This document shows positions 1 through 5,102 of a stretch of DNA of 9,151 nt, piece after piece. Each line of letters starts with the position of its first letter. Within the stretch, counting starts at the first letter, position 1. The position numbers and the translations under genes were made by a program. Origin of the DNA: Solirubrobacterales bacterium 70-9 (GTDB lineage Bacteria; Actinomycetota; Thermoleophilia; Solirubrobacterales; 70-9); the NCBI GenBank assembly GCA_001898095.1, contig MKSH01000098.1, forward strand, positions 4,699 through 13,849, given 5' to 3'. The notes beneath the pieces are model-generated. The model was not told the DNA's origin, did no database searches, and was given only the letters and a program-made list of their open reading frames with translations.

Positions 1-151
1 TCATCAGCCACTGCGACTGCGAGATCTCGGCGTGCAGGCCGGAGATCGCGTGCGGCGCCGCCAGCGGGACCGCGGTCTGGTCGACCAGGATCATCGAGCT
101 GGCCAGCGTCATCGCGACCAACGTGATCTTCATGTTGCGCCGCGAGGTCAC
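1..151 (-). CDS. MFS transporter, DHA2 (EmrB/QacA-like) family, N-terminal fragment
   Basis: Only the first 50 codons are present; the gene runs off the left edge. The first visible hydrophobic segment (from about residue 9) carries ILVDQTAVPLAAPHAISGL, followed by a QSQWLM stretch. This matches the TM1 region of 14-TM drug:proton antiporters, with the family D-x-T-x-V-x-x-A-x-P pattern and the conserved QW before TM2. Members of this family export drugs or small lipophilic molecules across the cytoplasmic membrane using the proton gradient. GTG at 151 is chosen because a -10-like hexamer lies 10 nt upstream; an in-frame ATG at 133 is the alternative, and neither has a clear Shine-Dalgarno sequence. 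The gene lies downstream of rfbC in the same direction, but a possible promoter of its own suggests it is separate from the rhamnose operon. Its substrate cannot be told from this fragment. Confidence 0.75.
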   Translation of the reverse strand, partial: MTSRRNMKITLVAMTLASSMILVDQTAVPLAAPHAISGLHAEISQSQWLM

Positions 152-161
152 CCGGGGCGGC

Positions 162-190
162 AGCCTACGTGAGAGTCAGGTGAGTGACCA
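162..190 (-). promoter_or_regulatory. Candidate sigma70-type promoter of the MFS gene
   Basis: Reading the minus strand, TGGTCA (190 to 185, four of six matches to TTGACA) is followed after exactly 17 nt by TAGGCT (167 to 162, fits TAnnnT). The GTG start lies 10 nt beyond, so the transcript would have only a few leader bases or none. The spacing is canonical, but short hexamers of this kind occur by chance, so this is a candidate only. Confidence 0.35.
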
Positions 191-205
191 GGGGGCGGGT
201 GGTCA
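185..205. promoter_or_regulatory. Inverted repeat TGACCA-N9-TGGTCA, possible operator
   Basis: TGACCA (185-190) and TGGTCA (200-205) are perfect inverted repeats with a 9-bp G-rich spacer, in the 68-bp gap between rfbC and the MFS gene. The half-site at 185-190 coincides with the candidate -35 hexamer of the MFS promoter, which would suit a repressor operator. A 6-bp stem with a 9-nt loop just after the rfbC stop could instead be part of a weak terminator; no T-tract follows. Confidence 0.3.
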
Positions 206-219
206 GCGACGGCGGCGGG

Positions 220-768
220 TCACCAGGGCAGCGAGTCGGCGATCTCGCTGAGGTGCGGCGCGGTCTTGTCGCGCTCGGAGAGCAGCGGCTCGGCGACCTG
301 CCAGTCGACGCCGACGTCGGGGTCGTCCCAGGCGATCCCCGCCTCGGTAACCGGGTCGTACAGCGAGGACACCTGGTAGTTGACGTCGGCGACCTCGGAG
401 AGGACGACGAAGCCGTGGGCGAAGCCGATCGGCACGTAGAGCTGGTGGCAGTTCTCGTCGTCGAGCACGTGGGCTTCCCACTCGCCGAAGGTCGGCGACT
501 CGCGCCGCAGGTCGGCGGCGACGTCGAGGATCCGGCCGCGGCCGCAGCGGATCAGCTTCGCCTGCCCGGGCGAGGTCTGGAAGTGGAGCCCGCGCAGGGT
601 TCCGTAGGACGAGCGCGAGTGGTTCTGCTGGACGAAGTCGGCGTCGACCCCGAGCCCCTTCCATTCTTCGAGCGCGTAGGTCTCGAGGAAGAAGCCGCGC
701 GAGTCGCCGTGGACGACCGGCTCGATCAGGACCAGGCCGTCGAGCCTGGTCGCCAGCGCCTTCGCCAC
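220..768 (-). CDS. rfbC: dTDP-4-dehydrorhamnose 3,5-epimerase
   Basis: RmlC epimerises C3 and C5 of dTDP-4-keto-6-deoxy-D-glucose to give dTDP-4-keto-L-rhamnose, the third step of the pathway, in the cytoplasm as a cupin-fold dimer. The 182-aa product has the usual family length. Family signatures are clear: DSRGFF at 22-27, FVQQNHSRSS from 45, TLRGLHFQ with the catalytic His62, VPIGFAHGF at 112-120, and IAWDDPDVGVDW at 145-156. The catalytic tyrosine is most likely Tyr137 in SLYDP; the YY pair common in proteobacterial enzymes is LY here, much as in some actinobacterial homologues. The start is GTG at 768, whose G is also the last base of the rfbB stop (TAGTG). An open extension to 837 is not used because it would add residues upstream of the normal N-terminus and overlap rfbB. 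It is the last gene of the rfb operon and probably translationally coupled to rfbB. Confidence 0.96.
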   Translation of the reverse strand: MAKALATRLDGLVLIEPVVHGDSRGFFLETYALEEWKGLGVDADFVQQNHSRSSYGTLRGLHFQTSPGQAKLIRCGRGRILDVAADLRRESPTFGEWEAHVLDDENCHQLYVPIGFAHGFVVLSEVADVNYQVSSLYDPVTEAGIAWDDPDVGVDWQVAEPLLSERDKTAPHLSEIADSLPW

Positions 769-1751
769 TAGCCGAGCGCCTTCCCGTACTGGCGTTCGTA
801 GTACTCGCGGTACTCGCCGGAGCGGATCGGCCCCCACCAGTCCTCGTTGTCGCGGTACCAGTCGACGGTCTTCTCGATCCCCTCGTCGAAGTGGACCTGG
901 GCCTCCCAGCCGAGCTCCCGCTTCAACTTCTCACTAGACAGCGAGTAGCGACGGTCGTGGCCGGGGCGGTCCTTGACGTACTCGATCATCGACTCGTCGC
1001 CGCCGGAGAGGGCGATCACGCGCCGGACGACCTCGATGTTCTCGCACTCGTCGGGGCCGCCGACGTTGTAGACCTCGCCCGCCTTACCCTTGCCCAGCAC
1101 GGTGTGGATGCCGCGGCAGAAGTCCTCGACGAAGAGCCAGTTGCGGACCTGCTTGCCGTCTCCGTAGACCGGCAGCGAGTCGCCGTGGATCGCGTTCAGC
1201 ACCATCAGCGGGATCAGCTTCTCCGGGTACTGGCGCGGGCCGTAGTTGTTGGAACCGCGGACGATCGAGGCGTCGAGGCCGTAGGTGGCGACGTGGGCGC
1301 CGACCAAGAGATCGCCCGCCGCCTTCGTCGCCGAGTAGGGCGAGGAGGGGTCGAGCGGCGAGGTCTCGGTGAAGGAGCCCTCGGCGATCGAGCCGTAGAC
1401 CTCGTCGGTGGAGACCTGGACGTAGCGCTGCACGCCGAGCTCACGGGCGGCGTCGAGCAGCGTGCCGGTGCCGATCACGTGGGTGCGGGCGAAGGCGTCC
1501 TGGTCGTCGATCGAGCGGTCGACGTGGGACTCGGCGGCGAAGTTGACGACCGCGTCGACGCCCGCCATCGCCTCGCGGACGATCTTCGGGTCCTCGATCG
1601 CGCCCTCGATCAGCTGCGTGCCCGCGGGCAGGTTCTCGGGCCGGCCCGCGTAGGTCAGCTTGTCGAGGACGACGATCTCGTGCTCGTCGCCGGCGATGCG
1701 GACGTAGGTCGAGCCGATGAATCCGGCGGCGCCGGTGACCAGGAGCTTCAT
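768..1751 (-). CDS. rfbB: dTDP-glucose 4,6-dehydratase
   Basis: RmlB converts dTDP-D-glucose to dTDP-4-keto-6-deoxy-D-glucose, the second pathway step, using tightly bound NAD. The 327-aa protein is an extended SDR enzyme. It has the Rossmann GAAGFIG loop at 7-13, NFAAESHVDRSI at 70-81, the catalytic triad region STDEVYG (Thr115, Asp116, Glu117) that separates dehydratases from epimerases, and the Tyr139-x3-Lys143 pair. SNNYGPRQYPEKLIPL and GDGKQVRNWLFVED are the usual substrate-binding segments. The ATG at 1751 is preceded by a good Shine-Dalgarno sequence (AGGAAGGA about 5 nt upstream). The 27-nt gap after rfbD contains a small hairpin. Nothing essential is missing. Confidence 0.97.
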   Translation of the reverse strand: MKLLVTGAAGFIGSTYVRIAGDEHEIVVLDKLTYAGRPENLPAGTQLIEGAIEDPKIVREAMAGVDAVVNFAAESHVDRSIDDQDAFARTHVIGTGTLLDAARELGVQRYVQVSTDEVYGSIAEGSFTETSPLDPSSPYSATKAAGDLLVGAHVATYGLDASIVRGSNNYGPRQYPEKLIPLMVLNAIHGDSLPVYGDGKQVRNWLFVEDFCRGIHTVLGKGKAGEVYNVGGPDECENIEVVRRVIALSGGDESMIEYVKDRPGHDRRYSLSSEKLKRELGWEAQVHFDEGIEKTVDWYRDNEDWWGPIRSGEYREYYERQYGKALG

Positions 1752-1765
1752 CTCGTTCCTTCCTC

Positions 1766-1778
1766 GCGCATCGTGCGC
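1766..1778 (-). repeat. Small hairpin between rfbD and rfbB
   Basis: On the minus strand GCGCA-CGA-TGCGC is a perfect 5-bp stem with a 3-nt loop. It starts on the first base after the rfbD TAA and ends just before the rfbB Shine-Dalgarno sequence. No T-run follows, so it is unlikely to terminate. It could stabilise mRNA ends or affect rfbB translation, or it could be chance in GC-rich DNA. Confidence 0.3.
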
Positions 1779-2624
1779 TTAGTTCGTCTCGGACTCGCGC
1801 TGGGCCAGGTACCCGGCCAGGCCATCGTGCCAGGAGGGCAGGCGAATGGCGTGCTCGCGCTGGCTCTGCATGACGGAGTAGGGCGGCCGGTGGGCGGCCT
1901 GGCCGAACATCTCGCTGGTGATCGAGAGCACCTTGCAGTCGACCTTCCCCTGCTCGAAGATCTCGCCCGCGAACTCGTACCAGGAGCAGCCCCCGGCGGC
2001 GGCCATGTGGTGGATGCCGTACTCGATCCCGTCGATCAGCCGGGTGAGGCCGTAGGCGAGGTGCCAGGTGTAGGTGGGCGCGGTGACCTGGTCGCGGACG
2101 ACCGTGACCTCGCTCATGCTCTCCCCCAGGCGCAGCATCGTGGCGACGAAGTTCTTGCCGTTGACGCCGAAGAGGCCGGAGGAACGGACGACGAAGTGGC
2201 GCTTGTTGGCGGCCGCCGTCGCCTCCTCGCCGGCCAGCTTCGTGCGGGCGTAGGCGGAGAGCGGCGCGGGCTGGTCGGACTCGACGTAGGGCGAGCCCTT
2301 CTCGCCATCGAAGACGTAGTCGGTGGAGACGTAGACGACCGCGGCGCCAACCTCGCGGGCCGCGGCGGCGACGTTCCCGGCGCCGGTGCCGTTGACGGCG
2401 AAGGCTTGATCCTCGGCCGTCTCGGCGCCGTCGACGTCGGTCCAGGCGGCGCAGTTGACGACCATGTCGGGACGCTCGCGATCGATCTGACGGCGCACCG
2501 CGTCGCCGTCGGCGACGTCCATCCGCGCCCGGTCGAGCCCGACCACGTCGTGCCCGGCATTGGTCGCTGCGACGACGAAGTCGCGGCCGAGCATCCCGCC
2601 CGCCCCCGCGACCAGCACCTTCAT
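1779..2624 (-). CDS. rfbD: dTDP-4-dehydrorhamnose reductase
   Basis: RmlD performs the last step, reducing the 4-keto group of dTDP-4-keto-L-rhamnose with NAD(P)H to give dTDP-L-rhamnose. The 281-aa product is a typical RmlD_sub_bind/SDR protein. It has GAGGMLG at 7-13, NCAAWTDVDGAE at 57-68, the catalytic STD at 100-102 in STDYVFDG, and the Tyr125-x3-Lys129 pair in YARTKLAGE. GKNFVATML, VVRDQVTAPTYTWHLA and the later CSWYEFA segment match the family order. The usual tryptophan in the R-[ST]-x-W-L-[YF]-G motif is glycine here (RSSGLFG), a small departure away from the catalytic residues. A GAGGGTGG Shine-Dalgarno-like stretch precedes ATG 2624, 10 nt after the rfbA stop codon, so the gene is co-transcribed with rfbA. 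Confidence 0.95.
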   Translation of the reverse strand: MKVLVAGAGGMLGRDFVVAATNAGHDVVGLDRARMDVADGDAVRRQIDRERPDMVVNCAAWTDVDGAETAEDQAFAVNGTGAGNVAAAAREVGAAVVYVSTDYVFDGEKGSPYVESDQPAPLSAYARTKLAGEEATAAANKRHFVVRSSGLFGVNGKNFVATMLRLGESMSEVTVVRDQVTAPTYTWHLAYGLTRLIDGIEYGIHHMAAAGGCSWYEFAGEIFEQGKVDCKVLSITSEMFGQAAHRPPYSVMQSQREHAIRLPSWHDGLAGYLAQRESETN

Positions 2625-2634
2625 CTGACCACCC

Positions 2635-3714
2635 TCACAGGATTTCGATGACCGAGTTGTCGCCGACCAGGAGGCGCAGGGTCTTCGGCAGGCCGTCGCT
2701 GCGGGTCAGCTTCACGTTGCGGCCGAGGAGGCTGGCCTCCATCCGCGTGCCGAGGTCCTCGACCGTGGAGTTGGCGAGGACGATCGAGTGCTCGACCTCG
2801 CAGCGGCGCACCGCGACTTCGTCGCCGATCGAGGTGTAGGGGCCGATGAAGGCGTCTTCGACCGTGGCGCCGGCGCCGATCACGGCCGGGCCGCGGACGA
2901 TCGAGCGGACGATCTTGGCGCCCGGTTCGACCACCACGCGGCCTTCGACCCGCGACTCCTCGTCGACCTCGCCGTCGGCGCGCTCCTCGATCTCCTCCAG
3001 CACCAGGCGGTTGGCCTCCAGCATGTCGGCGAGCTGGCCGGTGTCCTTCCACCAGCCGCGGACGATCTCCGACTGCACGGTGCGGCCGTCGTCGATCAGC
3101 ATCTGGATCGCCTCGGTGATCTCGAGCTCGCCGCGCCAGGAGGGCTCGAGCCGGCGGGCGGCGTCGAAGATCAGTTGGCTGAAGAGATAGACGCCGACCA
3201 GGGCGAGGTCCGAGGGCGGGTCTTTCGGCTTCTCGATCAAGCGCACGATGCCGCCCTCGCCGTCGAGCTCCGCCACCCCGTAGGACTGCGGGTCGTCGAC
3301 CGGGGTGAGCAGGATCAGCGCGTCGGGGTTCTCCTTCTCGAAGGTCGAGACCATGTCGCGGATCCCGTCGCGCAGCAGGTTGTCGCCGAGGTACATGACG
3401 AACGGCGAGCCGCCGATGAACTCCTCTGCGGTGAGGACCGCGTGGGCGAGGCCCGCCGGCTTGTCCTGGACGATGTAGGTGATCGCGCAGCCGAACTGGG
3501 AGCCGTCGCCCGCCGCCTCGCGGATCTCGTCGCCGGTCTCCGGCGCGATGATGATCCCGATCTCCTTCACCCCCGCGTCGACCAGCGCCTCGATCCCGTA
3601 GAAGAGGACCGGCTTGTTCGCCACCGGGACCAGCTGCTTGGCCGAGGTGTGGGTGATCGGGCGCAGGCGCGTGCCGGCGCCGCCGGAGAGGATAAGTCCC
3701 TTCAGAGGCTCCAT
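2635..3714 (-). CDS. rfbA: Glucose-1-phosphate thymidylyltransferase, long (StrD-like) form
   Basis: RmlA joins glucose-1-phosphate and dTTP to form dTDP-glucose, the committed first step. The nucleotidyltransferase domain covers roughly residues 4-240. It has LSGGAGTRLRP at 9-19 (pyrophosphorylase signature), KQLVPVANKP at 26-35, YLGDN at 108-112 with the metal-binding Asp111, and IEKPK at 160-164. At 359 aa it is about 65 residues longer than the enteric enzyme. The extra C-terminus (about 250-345) has the hexapeptide-like periodicity of a left-handed beta-helix (RVVVEPGAKIV, GPAVIGAGATV, GPYTSIGDEV). This is the long subgroup typical of actinobacteria and of the streptomycin enzyme StrD. 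The ATG at 3714 lies only three codons before the first beta-strand, so the start is effectively forced, yet no Shine-Dalgarno sequence precedes it. It heads the rfb operon. Confidence 0.96.
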   Translation of the reverse strand: MEPLKGLILSGGAGTRLRPITHTSAKQLVPVANKPVLFYGIEALVDAGVKEIGIIIAPETGDEIREAAGDGSQFGCAITYIVQDKPAGLAHAVLTAEEFIGGSPFVMYLGDNLLRDGIRDMVSTFEKENPDALILLTPVDDPQSYGVAELDGEGGIVRLIEKPKDPPSDLALVGVYLFSQLIFDAARRLEPSWRGELEITEAIQMLIDDGRTVQSEIVRGWWKDTGQLADMLEANRLVLEEIEERADGEVDEESRVEGRVVVEPGAKIVRSIVRGPAVIGAGATVEDAFIGPYTSIGDEVAVRRCEVEHSIVLANSTVEDLGTRMEASLLGRNVKLTRSDGLPKTLRLLVGDNSVIEIL

Positions 3715-3783
3715 ATGGACGCTGGAACCCTATCCCAGGCTGGACGGAGCGGTGCCGGGGGAGCGGATACGCTGCTTTGACTG
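3715..3783. promoter_or_regulatory. Divergent promoter region between rfbA and the GT2 gene
   Basis: This 69-bp gap must hold the promoters of both outward-facing genes. On the minus strand TAGGGT (3732 to 3727) lies 12 nt before the rfbA ATG. On the plus strand TACGCT (3768-3773) lies 10 nt before the GTG at 3784. Both fit the TAnnnT -10 pattern. No good -35 hexamer is seen at 16-18 nt spacing for either, and neither start has a Shine-Dalgarno sequence at a workable distance. Near-leaderless transcripts are therefore inferred. The -10-like boxes are about 36 bp apart, so the two polymerases would compete for space and expression could be co-regulated. Confidence 0.4.
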
Positions 3784-4716
3784 GTGCGGCCGACCGTCTT
3801 CATCCCCAACTACAACGGGGCCGAGCGGATCGGGCGGGCGCTGGACGGGCTGCGTCGGCAGGACCGCGAGGTCGCCGTGGTGGTCGCCGACAATGGCTCT
3901 ACCGACGGATCGGTGGCGATGCTGGCGGAGCGCTACCCGGAGGTGACGGTGGTCGAGCTGGGCGCCAACCTCGGCTTCGGCACGGCGCTGAACCGGGCGG
4001 TGGCGGCGACGCCGGAGGCCGACCCGATCATGCTCCTGAACGACGACGCCGAGCCGGAGCGGGGCTTCGTCACGGCGCTGCTCGCGGCGCTCCGCGACGA
4101 GGTCGACACGGTCGCCGCGCTGATGCTGCAGGAAGCCGACCCGGGGCGGATCGACTCGGCCGGGGTGGTGGCGGACCGGACGGTGATGGGCTTCGACTAC
4201 CTGCAGGGCGAACCGGTCGCGGCGGCGGCCGGGGCGAAGGCGCCGCTGGGGCCGACCGGGGGCGCGGCGCTCTACCGGCGCGCCGCCTTCGAGGCGGTCG
4301 GCGGCTTCGACGAGCGGATCTTCCTCTACTACGAGGACCTCGACCTCGCCCTGCGGATGGCGGCGGCCGGGGCGCGCTGCGCGCTGGCCCCGGAGGCGCG
4401 GGTGGTCCACGCCTACTCGCAGAGCCTTGGCGCCGCCAGCGGGGCGAAGTACGCCCGCACCGGCTGGAGCCGCGGCTACATGCTGCGCCGCTACGGGGTG
4501 ATGCGCCACCCGGCGCTCGCCCTGCGGGTGCTCGCCGCCGAGGGGGCGATCTGCGCCGGCCAGCTGCTCCGCGATCACACCGCCGCAGGCCTGCGCGGGC
4601 GGCTGCGCGGCTATCGCGAGGCCGGCGGCGCGGCGCGGCGCGAGGTGCCGACGTCGGCGCTTCTCGACCTCGGCACGCGCGAGGCGATCGAGCTGCGCCG
4701 GCGGCGACGGGGCTAG
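3784..4716 (+). CDS. GT2-family glycosyltransferase (rhamnosyltransferase-like)
   Basis: This 310-aa GT-A-fold enzyme would transfer a sugar from a nucleotide donor to a growing glycan or lipid carrier on the cytoplasmic side. The N-terminal nucleotide-binding fold has VFIPNYNGAERI at 5-16 and ADNGSTDGS at 35-43. ANLGFGTALNRA at 61-72 is followed by the DXD-type metal site LLNDDAEP at 84-91. The acceptor half has TGGAALYRR at 158-166 and GGFDERIFLYYEDLDLALR from 173, the ED-x-D signature of WbbL/RfbF-like enzymes. The C-terminus is basic (ends RRRRRG) with no clear membrane span. GTG 3784 is forced: an in-frame TGA lies two codons upstream and the first beta-strand starts at residue 4. The divergent rfb operon suggests dTDP-L-rhamnose as donor, but the sequence does not prove the sugar or linkage. 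Confidence 0.9.
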   Translation: MRPTVFIPNYNGAERIGRALDGLRRQDREVAVVVADNGSTDGSVAMLAERYPEVTVVELGANLGFGTALNRAVAATPEADPIMLLNDDAEPERGFVTALLAALRDEVDTVAALMLQEADPGRIDSAGVVADRTVMGFDYLQGEPVAAAAGAKAPLGPTGGAALYRRAAFEAVGGFDERIFLYYEDLDLALRMAAAGARCALAPEARVVHAYSQSLGAASGAKYARTGWSRGYMLRRYGVMRHPALALRVLAAEGAICAGQLLRDHTAAGLRGRLRGYREAGGAARREVPTSALLDLGTREAIELRRRRRG

Positions 4717-4756
4717 GGGCGGGGCCGTGTGTGGCTGGCGCCCGGGGAACGGGACG

Positions 4757-4808
4757 CCGCCCTCTCGGCCACGGCCCTGGCAGGCTGTGGCCGTGCCCGA
4801 GAGGGCGG
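4757..4808. repeat. Hairpin 1: 20-bp stem, 12-nt loop
   Basis: Arm 4757-4776 pairs with 4789-4808 at 19 of 20 positions; the one exception is a C-C mismatch (4769/4796). The loop at 4777-4788 reads CTGGCAGGCTGT. The stem is very GC-rich and begins 40 nt after the stop of the upstream glycosyltransferase, so it may act as a U-tract-less terminator of the kind proposed for actinobacteria. Its whole loop is complementary to part of the loop of the hairpin at 4971-5029. Confidence 0.85.
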
Positions 4809-4848
4809 GCCTGCGGGGAGAGATCGAGCTTCGGGGCCGGGGCGATCA

Positions 4849-4913
4849 CTCAAGAGTTTGTGTGTTTAGTTCTGGGTGCTAGAGACCCGAAACTAAACAC
4901 ACGTCTTCTTGAG
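4849..4913. repeat. Hairpin 2: AT-richer 29-bp imperfect stem, 7-nt loop
   Basis: Arm 4849-4877 pairs with 4885-4913 around the loop GCTAGAG. The core GTGTGTTTAGTT (4860-4871) pairs perfectly with 4891-4902 over 12 bp; GGGT/ACCC closes the loop and CTCAAGA/TCTTGAG closes the base. Six positions are not Watson-Crick; read as plus-strand RNA, three of them become G-U wobbles, against one as minus-strand RNA. GC content is about 45 per cent (29 of 65 by count), far below the flanking DNA. It could be a bidirectional terminator, but no T-run follows directly. Confidence 0.85.
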
Positions 4914-4970
4914 CGGTGGGATCTCCCACGGGAGACGCACGAACCCTCGTAGTTCCCCTCGGAACCCTCA

Positions 4971-5029
4971 CGTCCCGAGCGTCTCATGGCGGTCACAGCC
5001 TGCCAGGACGCCATGAGACGCCCGGGGCG
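4971..5029. repeat. Hairpin 3: 21-bp stem, 17-nt loop complementary to hairpin 1
   Basis: Arm 4971-4991 pairs with 5009-5029. The inner 13 bp (GCGTCTCATGGCG with CGCCATGAGACGC) are perfect; outside them lie an A-C mismatch (4978/5022) and a T-G wobble (4973/5027). The 17-nt loop (4992-5008) contains ACAGCCTGCCAG, the exact reverse complement of the 12-nt loop of the hairpin at 4757-4808. Perfect complementarity extends to 14 nt (4776-4789 with 4994-5007). Confidence 0.85.
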
Positions 5030-5041
5030 CATCTCGGCCGG

Positions 5042-5056
5042 CCGCGACGGTCGCGG
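5042..5056. repeat. Short hairpin CCGCGA-CGG-TCGCGG
   Basis: This is a perfect 6-bp GC-rich stem with a 3-nt loop, about 47 bp downstream of the stop of the minus-strand glycosyltransferase. It could help terminate that transcript. Such short stems are common by chance in DNA of this composition. Confidence 0.35.
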
Positions 5057-5102
5057 ATCGCGGGCGGCCACAACCCGCACCGACCCCGGATCGTGGAATA
5101 AA

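Larger units (their letters stand above)
4717..5102. other. Non-coding, hairpin-rich region between convergent genes
   Basis: These 386 bp lie between the stop codons of two convergent glycosyltransferase genes. The open frames that cross the region show no recognisable protein features and are overlaid by palindromes. It holds three long stem-loops and one short one, listed separately, all plus-strand positions. A short direct repeat GAACCCTC occurs at 4941 and 4962. A bidirectional terminator is the minimal explanation, but the amount and arrangement of structure exceed what termination needs. Just past the minus-strand stop at 5103 lies a short AT-rich patch (about 5096-5102) flanked by CCCCG/CGGGG, which could be a weak terminator for that gene. 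Confidence 0.8.

Noticed and set aside
769..837. Longer start for rfbC at 837
   Set aside because: It would add 23 arginine-rich residues not found in RmlC proteins and overlap rfbB by 70 bp, whereas GTG 768 gives the normal length and a TAGTG coupling.
891..2651. 586-codon open frame on the plus strand opposite rfbB and rfbD
   Set aside because: Both rfbB and rfbD opposite it are unmistakable. The antisense translation is a monotonous Asp/Val/Gly/Leu/Arg-rich sequence with no domain, as expected in very GC-rich DNA where stop codons are rare.
2788..3780. 330-codon plus-strand open frame opposite rfbA
   Set aside because: rfbA carries all its catalytic motifs on the other strand; this frame has only composition-driven repeats of Asp, Ala, Gly and Leu.
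4849..4913. AT-rich hairpin considered as a tRNA or attachment site
   Set aside because: There is no cloverleaf, T-loop or CCA end, and no integrase gene or tRNA fragment is visible nearby.
3777..4952. 391-codon plus-strand frame overlapping the first GT2 gene
   Set aside because: It is a shifted frame across a gene with clear GT2 motifs and then runs through the hairpin region; its translation is Gly/Arg/Ala low complexity.
4941..4969. Direct repeat GAACCCTC at 4941 and 4962, considered as iterons or a CRISPR remnant
   Set aside because: Only two 8-nt copies are present, with no third unit or regular spacer; this is too little to support either.
4850..5101. Small open frames in the intergenic region (4850-5080 minus, 4916-5101 plus)
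   Set aside because: They cross the palindromic arms, lack ribosome-binding sites and plausible protein features, and look incidental.
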